DNA of 64,000 nt, taken from contig CM047431.1 of the NCBI GenBank assembly GCA_026168455.1, positions 17,831,547 through 17,895,546 of the forward strand, read 5' to 3'. The notes under the pieces are model-generated. The model had not been told where the DNA came from, ran no database searches, and worked only from the letters and a program-made list of their open reading frames with translations. The position numbers were made by a program, and so were the translations under genes. The DNA comes from Theocolax elegans (Eukaryota > Arthropoda > Insecta > Hymenoptera > Cerocephalidae). This document shows positions 9,985 to 21,219 of the stretch, one piece after another. Position 1 is the stretch's first letter. Each line of letters begins with the position of its first letter.

Positions 9985-12002
9985 CTGTTCTCCAATGCAA
10001 TATGAATCGGAGTAGCGTGGCACACGCGCTGCTTCCTCAGATTGCGGCGGAGCTGGACGCAAACATCCTCGTCATCAGCGAACAGTACCGGGATTTAACA
10101 CCGCCGAACTGGCTCGCTAGCAGCACGAGTACAGCGGCATTATGGGTGCGCGGGGAATGGGCAACGCGGATCATCGCGCGCGGATCCGGGGAGAGCTACG
10201 TTTGGGCAACGGTGGGCGATGTCACCTACGTCAGCGTCTACCTTAGCCCGAATTATAGCGCTCTCGAATACGCGGAGAAGCTGGATACTCTCGAAGACGC
10301 CGTGAGAGACATCCCCGGCAACAAAATCGTGGCGGGCGACTTCAACGCGCGCGCGGTCGAGTGGGGAATGCCCGAGACAAACAGACGTGGACGACTACTG
10401 TTGGAGATGGCCGCAAGGCTTGAACTGACAGTGGCAAATGAGGGAAACACGCCGACGTACAGACGACCCGGCTTCGGGGACTCTGTGCCCGATGTGACCC
10501 TTATTTCGGACAGGATGACACAAAGACTGAGAGCATGGAGAGTGATCGAAGACTACACAGCCAGCGATCACCAGTACATCTCCTTCGGTCTTATAGACGA
10601 ATCGCGTACGAGCAGTACTCGGGTAACTCGTCCCCCTCGTTGGGACGTGAAACGGATAGACTTAGACAAACTCGACAGACAAATGACGCGCGGGGAACCA
10701 CTGTCACAGGTGGAACCTCGCGGAATGACTAATCGCGGCAGGGCTGAAGCGCTTGTCGGGGAAACAACCCAGTTTCTTCAACAATTGTGTGAAGCCTCTA
10801 TGCCGCGGAAACGTTACGCACGCAACAAACGAGAGACATACTGGTGGACAGCCGAGATCGCGGACATCCGACATAGTTGCCTAGCACTTAGACGGAAGGC
10901 CCAACGGGCTCGCGACCGACAAACCGCACTAATTTTCTCCGAGGAATACAAAAAGAGTAGGAGGCGTTTGCGGTACGCCATAAATAACAGCAAAAAAGAG
11001 TGCTGGCAAAGACTGACGGACGAGGTGGACTCGGATCCCTGGGGCGCGGGTTACAAGATCGTGACTGACCAACTGGGGAGACGGGTTCCACCGATAACTA
11101 AGGACGCAGAGACGATGGACAAGATCGTCGACGGTCTCTTTCCAACTCATCCCGTGAGGAGGGAGGAGACCGTTGAACGTACAAACGGAGAATGCCCTCT
11201 ATTCACGAGTGCGGAGCTCGCCAGAGCTGCAAACTCGTTGAAACCTAACAAGGCACCGGGCCCTGACGGTGTGCCGCGGAAATCTTACGTTTCGTCGTTT
11301 TGCGACGACCGTCAGTGCTCCTCGACACATTCAACGGGTGCCTGGTGGAGGGCGTTTTCAGCAGACATTGGAAGACGGCTCAATTGGTTCTCATTAGTAA
11401 AAATAAGGGGGACCCTGAGAATCCGTCATCCTACCGGCAACAAAATCGTGGCGGGCGACTTCAACGCGCGCGCGGTCGAGTGGGGAATGCCCGAGACAAA
11501 CAGACGTGGACGACTACTGTTGGAGATGGCCGCAAGGCTTGAACTGACAGTGGCAAATGAGGGAAACACGCCGACGTACAGACGACCCGGCTTCGGGGAC
11601 TCTGTGCCCGATGTGACCCTTATTTCGGACAGGATGACACAAAGACTGAGAGCATGGAGAGTGATCGAAGACTACACAGCCAGCGATCACCAGTACATCT
11701 CCTTCGGTCTTATAGACGAATCGCGTACGAGCAGTACTCGGGTAACTCGTCCCCCTCGTTGGGACGTGAAACGGATAGACTTAGACAAACTCGACAGACA
11801 AATGACGCGCGGGGAACCACTGTCACAGGTGGAACCTCGCGGAATGACTAATCGCGGCAGGGCTGAAGCGCTTGTCGGGGAAACAACCCAGTTTCTTCAC
11901 AATTGTGTGAAGCCTCTATGCCGCGGAAACGTTACGCACGCAACAAACGAGAGACATACTGGTGGACAGCCGAGATCGCGGACATCCGACATAGTTGCCT
12001 AG
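9975..12002 (+). pseudogene. R1-clade ORF2, endonuclease part with duplicated segment
   Basis: The ATG at 9975 overlaps the ORF1 stop. The first 230 residues form an AP-endonuclease-like domain: LQCNMNRSS, then the conserved GDFNARAVEWG, then DVTLISD and an ASDHQYISF block, supplying the N, D and SDH catalytic set that nicks the target. The start of the reverse transcriptase follows (LKPNKAPGPDG at about residue 430). The frame then passes through a garbled stretch and enters a second copy of the endonuclease from GNKIVAGDFNARAVEWG on, because 10315-11433 is repeated at 11434-12470. The resulting 675-codon frame is open but cannot encode a sensible enzyme. Compare the direct-repeat entry. Confidence 0.85.
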
Positions 12003-12470
12003 CACTTAGACGGAAGGCCCAACGGGCTCGCGACCGACAAACCGCACTAATTTTCTCCGAGGAATACAAAAAGAGTAGGAGGCGTTTGCGGTACGCCATA
12101 AATAACAGCAAAAAAGAGTGCTGGCAAAGACTGACGGACGAGGTGGACTCGGATCCCTGGGGCGCGGGTTACAAGATCGTGACTGACCAACTGGGGAGAC
12201 GGGTTCCACCGATAAGAATGCCCTCCTATTACCACTAGTTGCGGAGCTCGCCAGAGCTGCAAACTCGTTGAAACCTAACAAGGCACCGGGCCCTGACGTG
12301 TTGCCGCCGGAAATCTTACGTTTCGTCGTTTTGCGAACGACCGTCAGTGCTCCTCGACACATTCAACGGGTGCCTGGTGGAGGGCGTTTTCAGCAGACAT
12401 TGGAAGACGGCTCATTGGTTCTCATTAGTAAAATAAGGGGGACCCTGAGAATCCGTCATCCTACAGGCCA
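10315..12470 (+). repeat. 1.1 kb direct tandem duplication inside R1 ORF2
   Basis: Unit one is 10315-11433 and unit two 11434-12470, near-identical. Unit two lacks about 100 bp (11098-11197 of unit one). The two differ by single-base indels, such as TTCAACAATTG against TTCACAATTG. The joint lies at CCGGC, where the end of unit one (TCATCCTACCGGC, normally the RT motif SSYRPLS) resembles the start (CCCCGGCAACA). The errors are split between the units, so neither is the clean parent. Confidence 0.95.
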
Positions 12471-12483
12471 CTAAGCCTACTTA

Positions 12484-14000
12484 ACACGACCGGAAAACTG
12501 TACGAGCTATTGCTTAGACCAAGGCTTCTACAGTCGATAAGGACGCAGGAGACTTATCAGACCGACAACACGGGTTTCGAAAAGGACGCTCAACCATCGG
12601 AGCGATAAACCTTTGTAAAAAACATTTTCAACAAGCATAACACCAGGTGCCACGCGACCAGGCCTCTGGTCTTACTGGCTACGCTGGACGTTAGGAACGC
12701 CTTCAATTCGGCGAGGTGGGTGGATATCCTGGAAGCGCTGGAAACAGCATTCCGGGTGCCCGACTATCTTCTCCGGGTTGTAAGGGACTACCTGAGGGAC
12801 CGACGTCTCACATACGAGACCACTGACGGACGAAAAGACAGACGAATAACTGCAGGAGTCGCCCAGGGATCCATTCTGGGGCCAGACTTCTGGAACGTAC
12901 TGTATGACAGTCTTCTCCGAATGGAGATGCCGACGGACACATCCCTCGTCGCTTACGCTGATGACGTTGCGGCCATTATCGTGGCCCGTGACACACACCT
13001 GATCCAGCTAAAGCTGAACCAGGTTATGCGGCGGGTGACTGAATGGATGAAAGACCACGGACTGCAAATTGCGTTACAAAAGACAGAACTTGTGCTTCTA
13101 ACTAGACGAAGAATCGACACGGGGATACCGTTGACAGTCGGACGCGAATGCGTGGTAGTCCGAGACGAGGTTAAGTATCTAGGGGTGACTTTGGATACGA
13201 AACTGAGTTTCTGGCCTCACATACGCACGGTGACTAAAAAGGCACAAGAAAAGACAAAAGCCTTGAGCAGACTCATGGCTAATACGAATGGACCGAGACC
13301 GAGCACTCGACGACTACTCATGAGCGTTACCCACTCGATCATGCTATATGGGGCGGAAATCTGGGCGGACGCGTTACACGTTAGGAGACGGGCGAAAGCG
13401 ATGACTAGCGTACAGCGGGTGGGCGCGTTAAGAATCACGTGCGCGTACAGAACGGTGTCTGAAAACGCCGTTCTTGTTATCGCGGGCGTGATTCCGATCG
13501 ACCTACTCGCGACGGAACGAAAGCGCATATACGATCGAAGCGCGGACACGGGACGGGTCGACGCTGCGACAGACGAACGTACGAAAACAATGGAACTCTG
13601 GCAAACACGGTGGACAAATACCCAACAGGCGCGATGGACACGTAGACTTATCCCTGCGGTTGCCCCGTGGAAGGGGAGAAAGCACGGTGAGGTAGACTTC
13701 TATCTCACCCAATTTTTCTCTGGACACGGATACTTCCGCGGCTATCTACACAAGATGGGCAGACTTGCTTCACCTGAATGTAAGTACTGCGGATGGGTCT
13801 ACGATGACGCTGATCATACGTTCTTCGCCTGTAGGCGATGGGCAGATCAACGTCAACGACTTGAAATGGACATAGAAGCGATCACGCCGGAAAACGTGAC
13901 GAGACTTATGACGACGAACGCGGACAACTGGCGCCTGATCGCAAATTACGTTACGAATGTATTGCGGAGCAAAAAAGCAGATGGATGTCTGACAGATTGA
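12484..14000 (+). pseudogene. R1-clade ORF2, reverse transcriptase and C-terminus
   Basis: The stretch 12484-12720 is frameshifted but still shows the RT motif GFRKGRSTIGAI near 12572. From about 12665 the frame is open to the TGA at 13998. It contains LDVRNAFNSARW (motif A, catalytic D), AGVAQGSILGP (motif B), VAYADDVAAI (motif C, catalytic DD) and KTELVLLT. Near the C-terminus it has CKYCGWVYDDADHTFFAC, the C-x2-C-x8-H-x4-C motif typical of R1-clade ORF2 proteins. The domain copies the element RNA at the nicked target. Only the upstream frameshifts and the duplication break it; motifs A to C are intact. Confidence 0.9.
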
Positions 14001-14248
14001 GCGAATGTGATTCGAGAATGAACGAGTAAAAGAATGAATGTGTTTTTTGGACACGCAAGGACAGCCGCCCAGTCTGAAGTAATGTGAATAACAGTTCCGG
14101 GCTGGTGTCGGTGCGAACAGAGATATGTGGGTTTAGTGGGTATTAGTAGTTTGCTCCTACTGAGTCCCACACTCGGTGGACTGTCTGCTCTTGCGAGGGG
14201 GTGGATAGTTTGCCGGTTGTGCGTAAAATGTCATTACCACAGACTCCA

Positions 14249-14274
<26 letters not shown>

Positions 14275-14281
<7 letters not shown>

Positions 14282-14636
14282 TAAGTTTTTTTTTTAATTA
14301 TTTAATTATGATGGCGATTTCTCAGCCAATATTCAGTCAATTTAGAACAATTAATAATAAGTTTATTTATTAATTATTTATATATCTAATAATAAGTTTG
14401 AATAAATCATGATGACGATTTCTTAGTCAATATTTAATCATTTCGTAACAATTCATATTTAATCAATTCATAACAATTCATAATAGGTTTATTTTTTATA
14501 ATTATTCATCTAATAATAAGTTTGAATAAATCAAGATGGCGATTTCTCAGCCAATATTCAGTCAATAATATATTTATAAGTATATTTATAATTCTTAATA
14601 CATTTATATATATGTATGTATTTAGACAATGAAAAA

Positions 14637-14638
<2 letters not shown>
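14275..14638. repeat. Satellite units, right of R1 element
   Basis: Units start at GATGGCGATTTCTCAGCC (about 14310), GATGACGATTTCTTAGTC (14411) and GATGGCGATTTCTCAGCC (14535), spaced 101 and 124 bp apart. Each continues into a TAATAATAAGTTTGAATAAA-like part. They match the units left of the R1 element. Confidence 0.85.

Positions 14639-14683
<45 letters not shown>
14639..14683. repeat. (AT)n microsatellite
   Basis: An uninterrupted AT run lies directly next to the end of the Helitron helicase frame. Confidence 0.95.
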
Positions 14684-14686
<3 letters not shown>

Positions 14687-14693
<7 letters not shown>

Positions 14694-15907
14694 TCAAATA
14701 TTTCTGAATAAACTACATTTTTTGTATAAATTTTTGCGTTTTCACTGAGGATAAGTTTTTTATTTCTATATTTTATTATATTATCATTTTTATTAATAGA
14801 TTTATTGTCTATAAATACTTTTAAATTATCCTTTGATGTTGTTCTTGATAAAGCTACGTATAATTGACCATGACTAAAAACAGGAGTATTTAAATATAAA
14901 CCAACTTTGTCAAAGGATTGACCTTGAGCTTTGTTTATAGTGATAGCAAAGCTAAGTCTTATTGGAAATTGTCTTCTTATCATATGAAATGGAATTTCTT
15001 CTGATGATGGATATAAATCAATACGTGGTAATAATATTATCTTGCCAGCATTTTTACCTGTAATTATTTCTACTGTTATAACATACTGTTTCATATCCTT
15101 GATTATCATTCTTGTTCCATTACATAGTCCACCATTGATATCTAAATTTCGCAAACAACTAACTATTGCACCCTTTTTTAATATTAATTTATGTGGAGGT
15201 AATCCATTGGGTGTTAATGAATTTAAAAATTCTGTTGGGATTGATTCTTGTAATGTATCATTATCATCACTTTCTACTCTATCATCACTATAAAATGTAT
15301 AACTACATCCATCAATTTTTTCTACTATATCTTCATTAAGTTTTAATACATTAGAATTTAAAGGCGATAATATTACTTTATTTTTTAATGTTGGATCATT
15401 AGGATTTATCTTATCTCCAAAGATTTCTGTTATTAAATTGTTATCACAAATTAATTGCGTTGGTATTTCTTTGACATTGTTTTTTAATTCATATTTTGTT
15501 AAATTTTTATTTTCTCCTATATCAAGTAACCACTTTTTGAAACTAGTATCTGGCTTTTGCAATCTTAAATTTTCAGTTAATGATAACCTTGAAAAATATG
15601 GCCATAAACAACTTCTTTTGACGCAAGTTTCAATAATTTTAGTTCCATTTCCATGTGGTACTATTGGTAGTGTTTGTCTAAAGTCTCCAGAAGTTACAAT
15701 AACTTTATCTCCAAAAGGAAGATCATTTTTACACGCATCTCGGAAAAATTTATCAAATGTACCATATTCTGAATTAGGACTAATATTACATGTTGATTGT
15801 TCATTTATATTTAATGGTAATTTAAATGTATTAAGAACAGTTTTTCCATTAATTAATAAATTAGCAGCAATACCAGTCCAAGCCATTGTAAGAAAAGGAA
15901 TATTCAT
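14687..15907 (-). pseudogene. Helitron Pif1-type helicase, C-terminal part
   Basis: The helicase unwinds DNA during rolling-circle transposition. Visible Pif1 motifs are VIVTSGDFRQTLPIVP (motif III with its GDFRQ box), WPYFSRLSLTENLR, the KNKVILSPLN region, the GLCNGTRMII segment, LSFAITINKAQGQSFDKVG (motif V), and GQLYVALSRTTSKDNL (motif VI with the catalytic arginine). Between ISPNSEYG and TFDKFFRDAC the protein lacks the stretch that normally carries the Walker B DE box, apparently a deletion of roughly 35 codons. The P-loop GGSGKS lies in the next frame, ending near 15940, across a frameshift and a TAA. The first ATG is not a true start. Confidence 0.88.
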
Positions 15908-15927
15908 TGATATTAAATAAGTAATAA

Positions 15928-17436
15928 TTACATTATGTAAATACTTTTTCCACTACCACCAGGACCATCAATGAAATAATACTTATTTCCAATATTATTA
16001 ATTGTTGCATTGATGATTAAATCATATATTTTCTTTTGATTAAATGTTAAAGAATTTATTAAAGTTTCTAAGGTATTAATATGATCATGTATATCTAATT
16101 CATCATCATACTCTTTGTTTACTTCATAATTATCCATATTAGGTAAATGAAAATCATTTAATTTCATTCCATGTAACAATAAGATTTTTTCAATATTATA
16201 CAAAGCTTTTTTTTCACCCTCAAATTCTGATAAATTTGGATCCATAAAACGAATCTTATATTTATTATATAAATCCAAAGCATTAATTGGTGTTTGAAAT
16301 ACTAGAATAAATGCAAATAGTTTGCACATAGATTTAGGAAATTTGAATACTGCAGCTTCTGCTAAACATTTATTCCACTCATCATCAGTACTAATAATAC
16401 CTCTCGATAAACAAGCAATTTCATACGTATCGTAAACTACACCATTTACAGTTCGGATATCTTCAAATGATTTTGCACCTCGTACATGTAATAATAATAG
16501 TCGTAAGAAAAATGTTTCACGTTTATTTGGATTTACGAAATACATTCTACTTATAATAGGTTTATTAAATTGTTTTCTTTTAGTCCATGCTTTAATTTTT
16601 TTACTAAAAACATAATAAGGAATTTCAGTATATAGATATTGTGTTGCATTCTCGTCATCTTTATTTAATTTAAACCATGATGTTAATGTTGTATCTATAT
16701 TTTTATCAATGAATGTATTTTGTTGTTCTTCTTGAAAAAATATATATTGTTCATTTTCTTTATGAACAGGTAATCTTATAATAGCATAAGATTGTTGATG
16801 TAATTTAAATTCCAAGATACGATACATAGCCTCCGGTGCACATACATATGTAGTAGACAAATGTTGTGATATTTCATCATAATTATATATCTCTTCATTA
16901 TTTTTATCCATATCATCATTAATGGCTTCCATTGTGAATTTTACAAAAGCAGTATCAGGACCCTTATGAAAATATTTAAATAAATATTTTATAGCTTTTA
17001 TTTTATTACATATTTCTATGTTAATATGACATTCTAACAATAATAATAAATATGGATTATATGGCACGACAAAACTATTATCTGCAATTCTATGTTTTGA
17101 ATATATAATTTTATTATCATTATTTCTTCGGCGATAAGAAGGATAACCATCTGAATTAAAATTTGTTTGTTCAACATATGGTTTAGGAAACTTTTTTGTA
17201 CAGAGTGTTTTATCTTCATTCATACATACACTATTTTTATTTTGCATTCCACAAGGACCATGTACCATATTATTTTTTACTATATTGTATAATCTAGGAT
17301 ATTTATTTTCATCAGGTATTTCAGCACTTATAAGAGAATCAATTTGATCAACATCTCGTAATTTATCATCATTATGCAACCAAATTAACATGTGCATATG
17401 TGGTAATCCTCTTTTTTGAAATTCTATCACATACAC
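15928..17436 (-). pseudogene. Helitron Rep nuclease and helicase P-loop (502 codons)
   Basis: The first residues, YVIEFQKRGLPHMHMLIWL, hold the HUH histidine pair (HMH) of the Helitron Rep nuclease, which cuts and rejoins single-stranded DNA. Downstream come MVHGPCGMQN, CTKKFPKPY and SYRRRNNDN, all usual Helitron blocks, and then the second Rep half with ECHINIEICNKIKAIKYLFKY, where the tyrosine active-site region is expected. The protein ends YYFIDGPGGSGKSIYIM, the Walker A loop of the helicase. The frame breaks right after the P-loop, and the helicase continues in another frame at 15907. The upstream frame joins only through a frameshift near 17435. Confidence 0.88.
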
Positions 17437-18221
17437 ATAACCTTTAACTTCTCCAAAAATACTGTTTTTAAAAGTTCATTTTTTAAAATTTTAATTTTTT
17501 TACTAAAAACATAATAAGGAATTTCAGTATATAGATATTGTGTTGCATTCTCGTCATCTTTATTTAATTTAAACCATGATGTTAATGTTGTATCTATATT
17601 TTTATCAATGAATGTATTTTGTTGTTCTTCTTGAAAAAATATCCATATCATCATAATGGCTTCCATTGTGAATTTTACAAAAGCAGTATCAGGACCCTTA
17701 TGAAAATATTTAAATAAATATTTTATAGCTTTTATTTTATTACATATTTCTATGTTAATATGACATTCTAACAATAATAATAAATATGGATTATATGGCA
17801 CGACAAAACTATTATCTGCAATTCTATGTTTTGAATATATAATTTTATTATCATTATTTCTTCGGCGATAAGAAGGATAACCATCTGAATTAAAATTTGT
17901 TTGTTCAACATATGGTTTAGGAAACTTTTTTGTACAGAGTGTTTTATCTTCATTCATACATACACTATTTTTATTTTGCATTCCACAAGGACCATGTACC
18001 ATATTATTTTTTACTATATTGTATAATCTAGGATATTTATTTTCATCAGGTATTTCAGCACTTATAAGAGAATCAATTTGATCAACATCTCGTAATTTAT
18101 CATCATTATGCAACCAAATTAACATGTGCATATGTGGTAATCCTCTTTTTTGAAATTCTATCACATACACATAACCTTTAACTTCTCCAAAAATACTGTT
18201 TTTAAAAGTTCATTTTTTAAA
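16594..18221 (-). repeat. Direct tandem duplication inside the Helitron
   Basis: Unit X (about 16594-17486) and unit Y (about 17489-18221) are near-identical. Unit Y lacks about 160 bp corresponding to 16743-16904 and has a further 1-nt loss (CATCATAATGG for CATCATTAATGG). The deletion edges share TAT. Both units carry the same frameshift before the HUH region, so that lesion predates or was copied in the duplication. Confidence 0.92.
17427..18170 (-). pseudogene. Second, internally deleted copy of Helitron Rep region
   Basis: This 247-codon frame repeats the start of the neighbouring Rep frame, including the HMHM histidines, word for word through DTAFVKFTMEAI. It then jumps into the later WFKLNKDDEN part because about 160 bp are missing. 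It ends KILKNELLKTV, the same residues that close the frame upstream (18161-19012). It is a by-product of the tandem duplication of 16594-18221, not a separate gene. Confidence 0.9.
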
Positions 18222-19012
18222 ATTTTAACTTTTTGATTAAAAACGCGTGATATTAAATCGGGACGATCTATAGCTGTTTCATATCGTAACAAATTTTCTT
18301 GAATTTCTTTCCATGTAGGATTACATGTCATTGTGAGAAATATATCTGGTTTTCCATCAACTTGTAATTGAGTCATTGAATCTAAATAATTTTGTTGTAT
18401 TGCTCTGGGACTTCCTATATAGGTTGAAGGTAATATTATCAATCTCCCTATTTTAGAATGTTCAATATTTACTTTGTTATAAACATAATCCATCAATCCT
18501 TTATACATTTCAATTTGTAATTCTGCTTGATGACTGCGCAAATAGTATAATCGACATACTTCAATTCTTGTCCATACGTCAACAATAAATTGTTGTGATA
18601 TATTTTGTAAATTTAAACAAGGATTAAAATCATCACGTATACTTAATTTAAATGAATAATATTGTAATATTGAAATATTATTATATTTATTATCTGCTTT
18701 TAAACATTTCATATTAGGACACCATCCAGGGTCACCAAGAGGAAATATTAACGGATATAACATTGGGTCGAGATGTTTACTGAGAATATTTATTATCTGT
18801 GGTTTATCAGATTTAGGATAAATACGAATATCACGGTGAATTGGTGGTTCTCCGTCAATTCCTACATATACTGCAGCAACTTCATTGCATGAAGCAAAAT
18901 ATGACTTATTTGTTGCACAATTGTCACGAACTAATGACATAACTACTTCACGTGGTGTAATGTTATTATTTTGTGTTCTGTTAATCTCTTCTTTTTCTAT
19001 TTGATACATCAT
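18161..19012 (-). pseudogene. Helitron Rep N-terminal region (283 codons)
   Basis: The frame contains typical N-terminal Helitron blocks: YPKSDKPQIINILSKHLDP followed by MLYPLIFPLGDPGW (the LFPxGxxGW box), then QYYSFKLSIRD, FIVDVWTRIE, LPSTYIGSPRAIQQN (the LP-x-S-x-xGS-x-R box) and DIFLTMTCNPTW (the FxTxTCNPxW box). This part packs against the HUH nuclease. The expected zinc-finger N-terminus is not seen. The true protein would continue into the HUH frame, but a frameshift near 18180 ends this frame at KVMCM. Confidence 0.9.
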
Positions 19013-19150
19013 TTTGTATGCTTTTGTATAAGGATTATGTGTTGTTAGAAACTTACATAATTCATTTAATAAATTTATATCAGGTTTATCTATTTTATAA
19101 TTTTTCGCTCTATATTTATTTGGTATTTCATTGTCGATTATATATAATTG

Positions 19151-19741
19151 TCCATATTTTTTTTATTAGCTGACAAAAGATAAATCAAGACTTTGTTTAA
19201 TTTGCTCAAGCATTAAATGCATTGAAAAATTAATAAATAGTTAGTTAAACAATAAAGTATTGTCGGACATCCCTTGCGCCAGCCTGCAAATATTAATTAT
19301 ATGCAATAAAAAAATACTAATCAACGTATTTCTAAATATATTTTCGAAATTTTTAATTGAACCTTTTCTATTTTTAATTGAACCAACGTTAAAATGTTTA
19401 AAAAATCATAAATTTATTTAAAAGATTAAAAAAACATTTATGGGGAATGGACCATGTATTACTGGCATACGAAGCATGCGCGAAATCTTTCGACTATATT
19501 CAGGTTAGTTCCTACTCCGGCGGGAAGTACGAACTCGACAATAAGTATATGACCACATTCAAAACATCTGACAAATTCTTTTTTATTTATAAATTATAAA
19601 AAAATTAATTAAAATTCTAAATTAATAAATAAGCCAAAATTCAAATGAGTAACATTAAAAAAAATAAATCCTTAACCGTAAGCCCCACACCAGGAGGCAC
19701 AACTTAAATACAAGTTCTGATAGTTTAACAGCGTATAGATG
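19151..19741. other. AT-rich spacer, nothing recognised
   Basis: No family motif was seen. A moderately GC segment at 19445-19560 is unassigned. Confidence 0.4.
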
Positions 19742-19822
19742 CGGTAGCCGTGAGCGTTAAGGCGCACGCTATATGCAACTGTTATTCAAAAGGTCTCGGG
19801 TTAGAAACTGTTCGAGACCTTC
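19742..19822 (+). mobile_element. tRNA-like head of a possible SINE
   Basis: GTAGCCGTGAGCGTTAAGGC resembles the A box and D arm of a Ser/Leu-type tRNA. GGTCTCGGGTTAGAAACTG resembles a B box inside a hairpin (GGTCTCG with CGAGACC). A run of nine Ts follows. The degenerate boxes favour a SINE fragment over a tRNA gene. Confidence 0.4.
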
Positions 19823-19879
19823 ATTTTTTTTTAAATATATTACATATAACATTTTTATCATTTTATTAAATTAAAAAAA

Positions 19880-20325
19880 ATTACAATTTATGATACAGTC
19901 AACTGTTTTAATTTGTACTCAATAATTAATTTATTATATTGATTATTTAATTTAATAATTTATAAGGTACTTATGCGTACAAATGACAAAAATTCTATTT
20001 GGCCAAGAATTGTAAATCACACTTTTAGGTTATAATATTAATTGACCTCCGATCCTTTGAATGATCTTAGAATGATTCATCCCTCATTACTATTATAACG
20101 TAAGAGTGAGTTTATCCCCGTAGAGAGGTTAGCCCGGATATTGGGTTATTGGATATAGGGTTATTGGTTTTATATACGTTATTCTATCGAATAACCTAAA
20201 ATATAATAACCTTATTCAAATTTACATGATTAGATTTATAAGACTGTCAACTGTTTTAATTTTTACTTAATAATTAATTTATTATATTGACTATTTATAT
20301 AATTATTAATATAATTTATAAACTA
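19880..20325. repeat. Pair of ~85-bp direct repeats
   Basis: The block GTCAACTGTTTTAATTT plus the following TAATTAATTTATTATATTGA occurs at about 19900 and again at about 20247. The intervening part includes a GGGTTATTGG doublet near 20142-20168. Confidence 0.6.
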
Positions 20326-20654
20326 TAATATATATATATATAAACGTATGTGTGAACTTATGCGGACTCAAATTGTTTTGTCGATATTTTGCGGTTATGT
20401 GGTGATCTCATATATAAAAATATATAAAGTACCTAATATATAAAAATATTTAATTAAAATACAAATTTGTGGGATAGTAGAAAATACTTATCAATTAGTC
20501 TGCTTTGATTTCAGAACTTTCAATTGCTGAAACTGTTTATGGAATTTAAGTAACATATAACTGATATATATGTTATATTAATTATATTATGTTATAGTAA
20601 TATGATATATATATATTATATTAATTATACTTGATATTTAATCAAATTTTTTTT

Positions 20655-21185
20655 CGAACTGCAAAATGTTCAATAGAAAAAAGTTTTGGAATTTTAAAAC
20701 AACCACTTCGTCTATATAAAGTTTTTATGTAGAATTTGAAGATTTTCATTTATTACAAAAATACGTGTATTATTGATCATTTAGCATTTTTTAAGCGTTT
20801 TTATATGTTTATCTTAAGAAATTCGTTTCCAATTGCAAAGTATTTCATAGGAAATGTTTTGTAATTTTGAAACGAATATTTCGTCCATTTAAATTTTTTT
20901 GTAGAACCTCAATTTTTTGAGTTGTTGAAGAATAACTGTATTTATGAACCTGTAAATATCATTATAACTGGAAATAGGACTATAAAGTTCCCAAATGATA
21001 AAGAATATAACCTTAAAATTTCAATCAAATTGATGGACAACTTTTTGAGATGTTTGAGGAACAACACTTTTTTCGATGACAAAAATATAAGACACTTCCG
21101 TTATACGGTTGTGCACAATTATGTAAAAATTTTGTCATGCCATCAGTATATGTAAATCGCGAGCGAAGCGAGCGTTCATAGCTAG
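20655..21185 (+). mobile_element. 3' part of a non-autonomous Helitron
   Basis: The segment ends with CGCGAGCGAAGCGAGCG, then TTCATAG and CTAG|T. A GC-rich structured motif about 10 nt before CTRR, cut before a host T, is the standard Helitron 3' end. Inside are two diverged copies (about 20665 and 20840) of a subterminal repeat with AAAGTTTTGTTATTTTGAGA- and TATTTCGTCC-like parts, also found at 22680, 22860 and 45870. A 77-codon frame at 20922-21155 shows no recognised domain. The 5' end is not located. Confidence 0.6.
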
Positions 21186-21219
21186 TAAATTATTTATTGT
21201 TTAACAAATAAAACGCGAT

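Larger units (their letters stand above)
8495..14274 (+). mobile_element. R1-clade non-LTR retrotransposon (LINE), near full length
   Basis: The element has a short 5' leader (8495-8640), a zinc-knuckle ORF1, an ORF2 with an AP-type endonuclease and reverse transcriptase, a 3' untranslated part and a 27-nt poly-A tail (14248-14274). Both flanks are satellite units. The bases AATTAATA occur at 8487-8494 and again at 14273-14280, consistent with a short target duplication, although poly-A makes its left edge ambiguous. Clade assignment rests on the ORF1 CCHC pattern, the endonuclease style and the cysteine-histidine motif at the ORF2 C-terminus. ORF2 holds an internal direct duplication, so this copy cannot work as it stands. 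Confidence 0.9.
14687..19150 (-). mobile_element. Helitron, coding part on the minus strand
   Basis: Four minus-strand frames together encode the Rep-helicase protein of a Helitron, read from high to low coordinate: Rep N-terminal region (18161-19012), HUH nuclease region (a partial copy at 17427-18170 and a fuller copy at 15928-17436), and Pif1-type helicase (end of 15928-17436, then 14687-15907). I could not find a TC 5' end or a hairpin-CTRR 3' end at this copy, so the boundaries are those of the coding part. Frameshifts, an internal duplication and a missing Walker B segment make it inactive. Confidence 0.85.

Noticed and set aside
9222..10025. 267-codon minus-strand frame opposite R1 ORF1
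   Set aside because: It is the complement of a conserved zinc-knuckle coding sequence and has no motif of its own.
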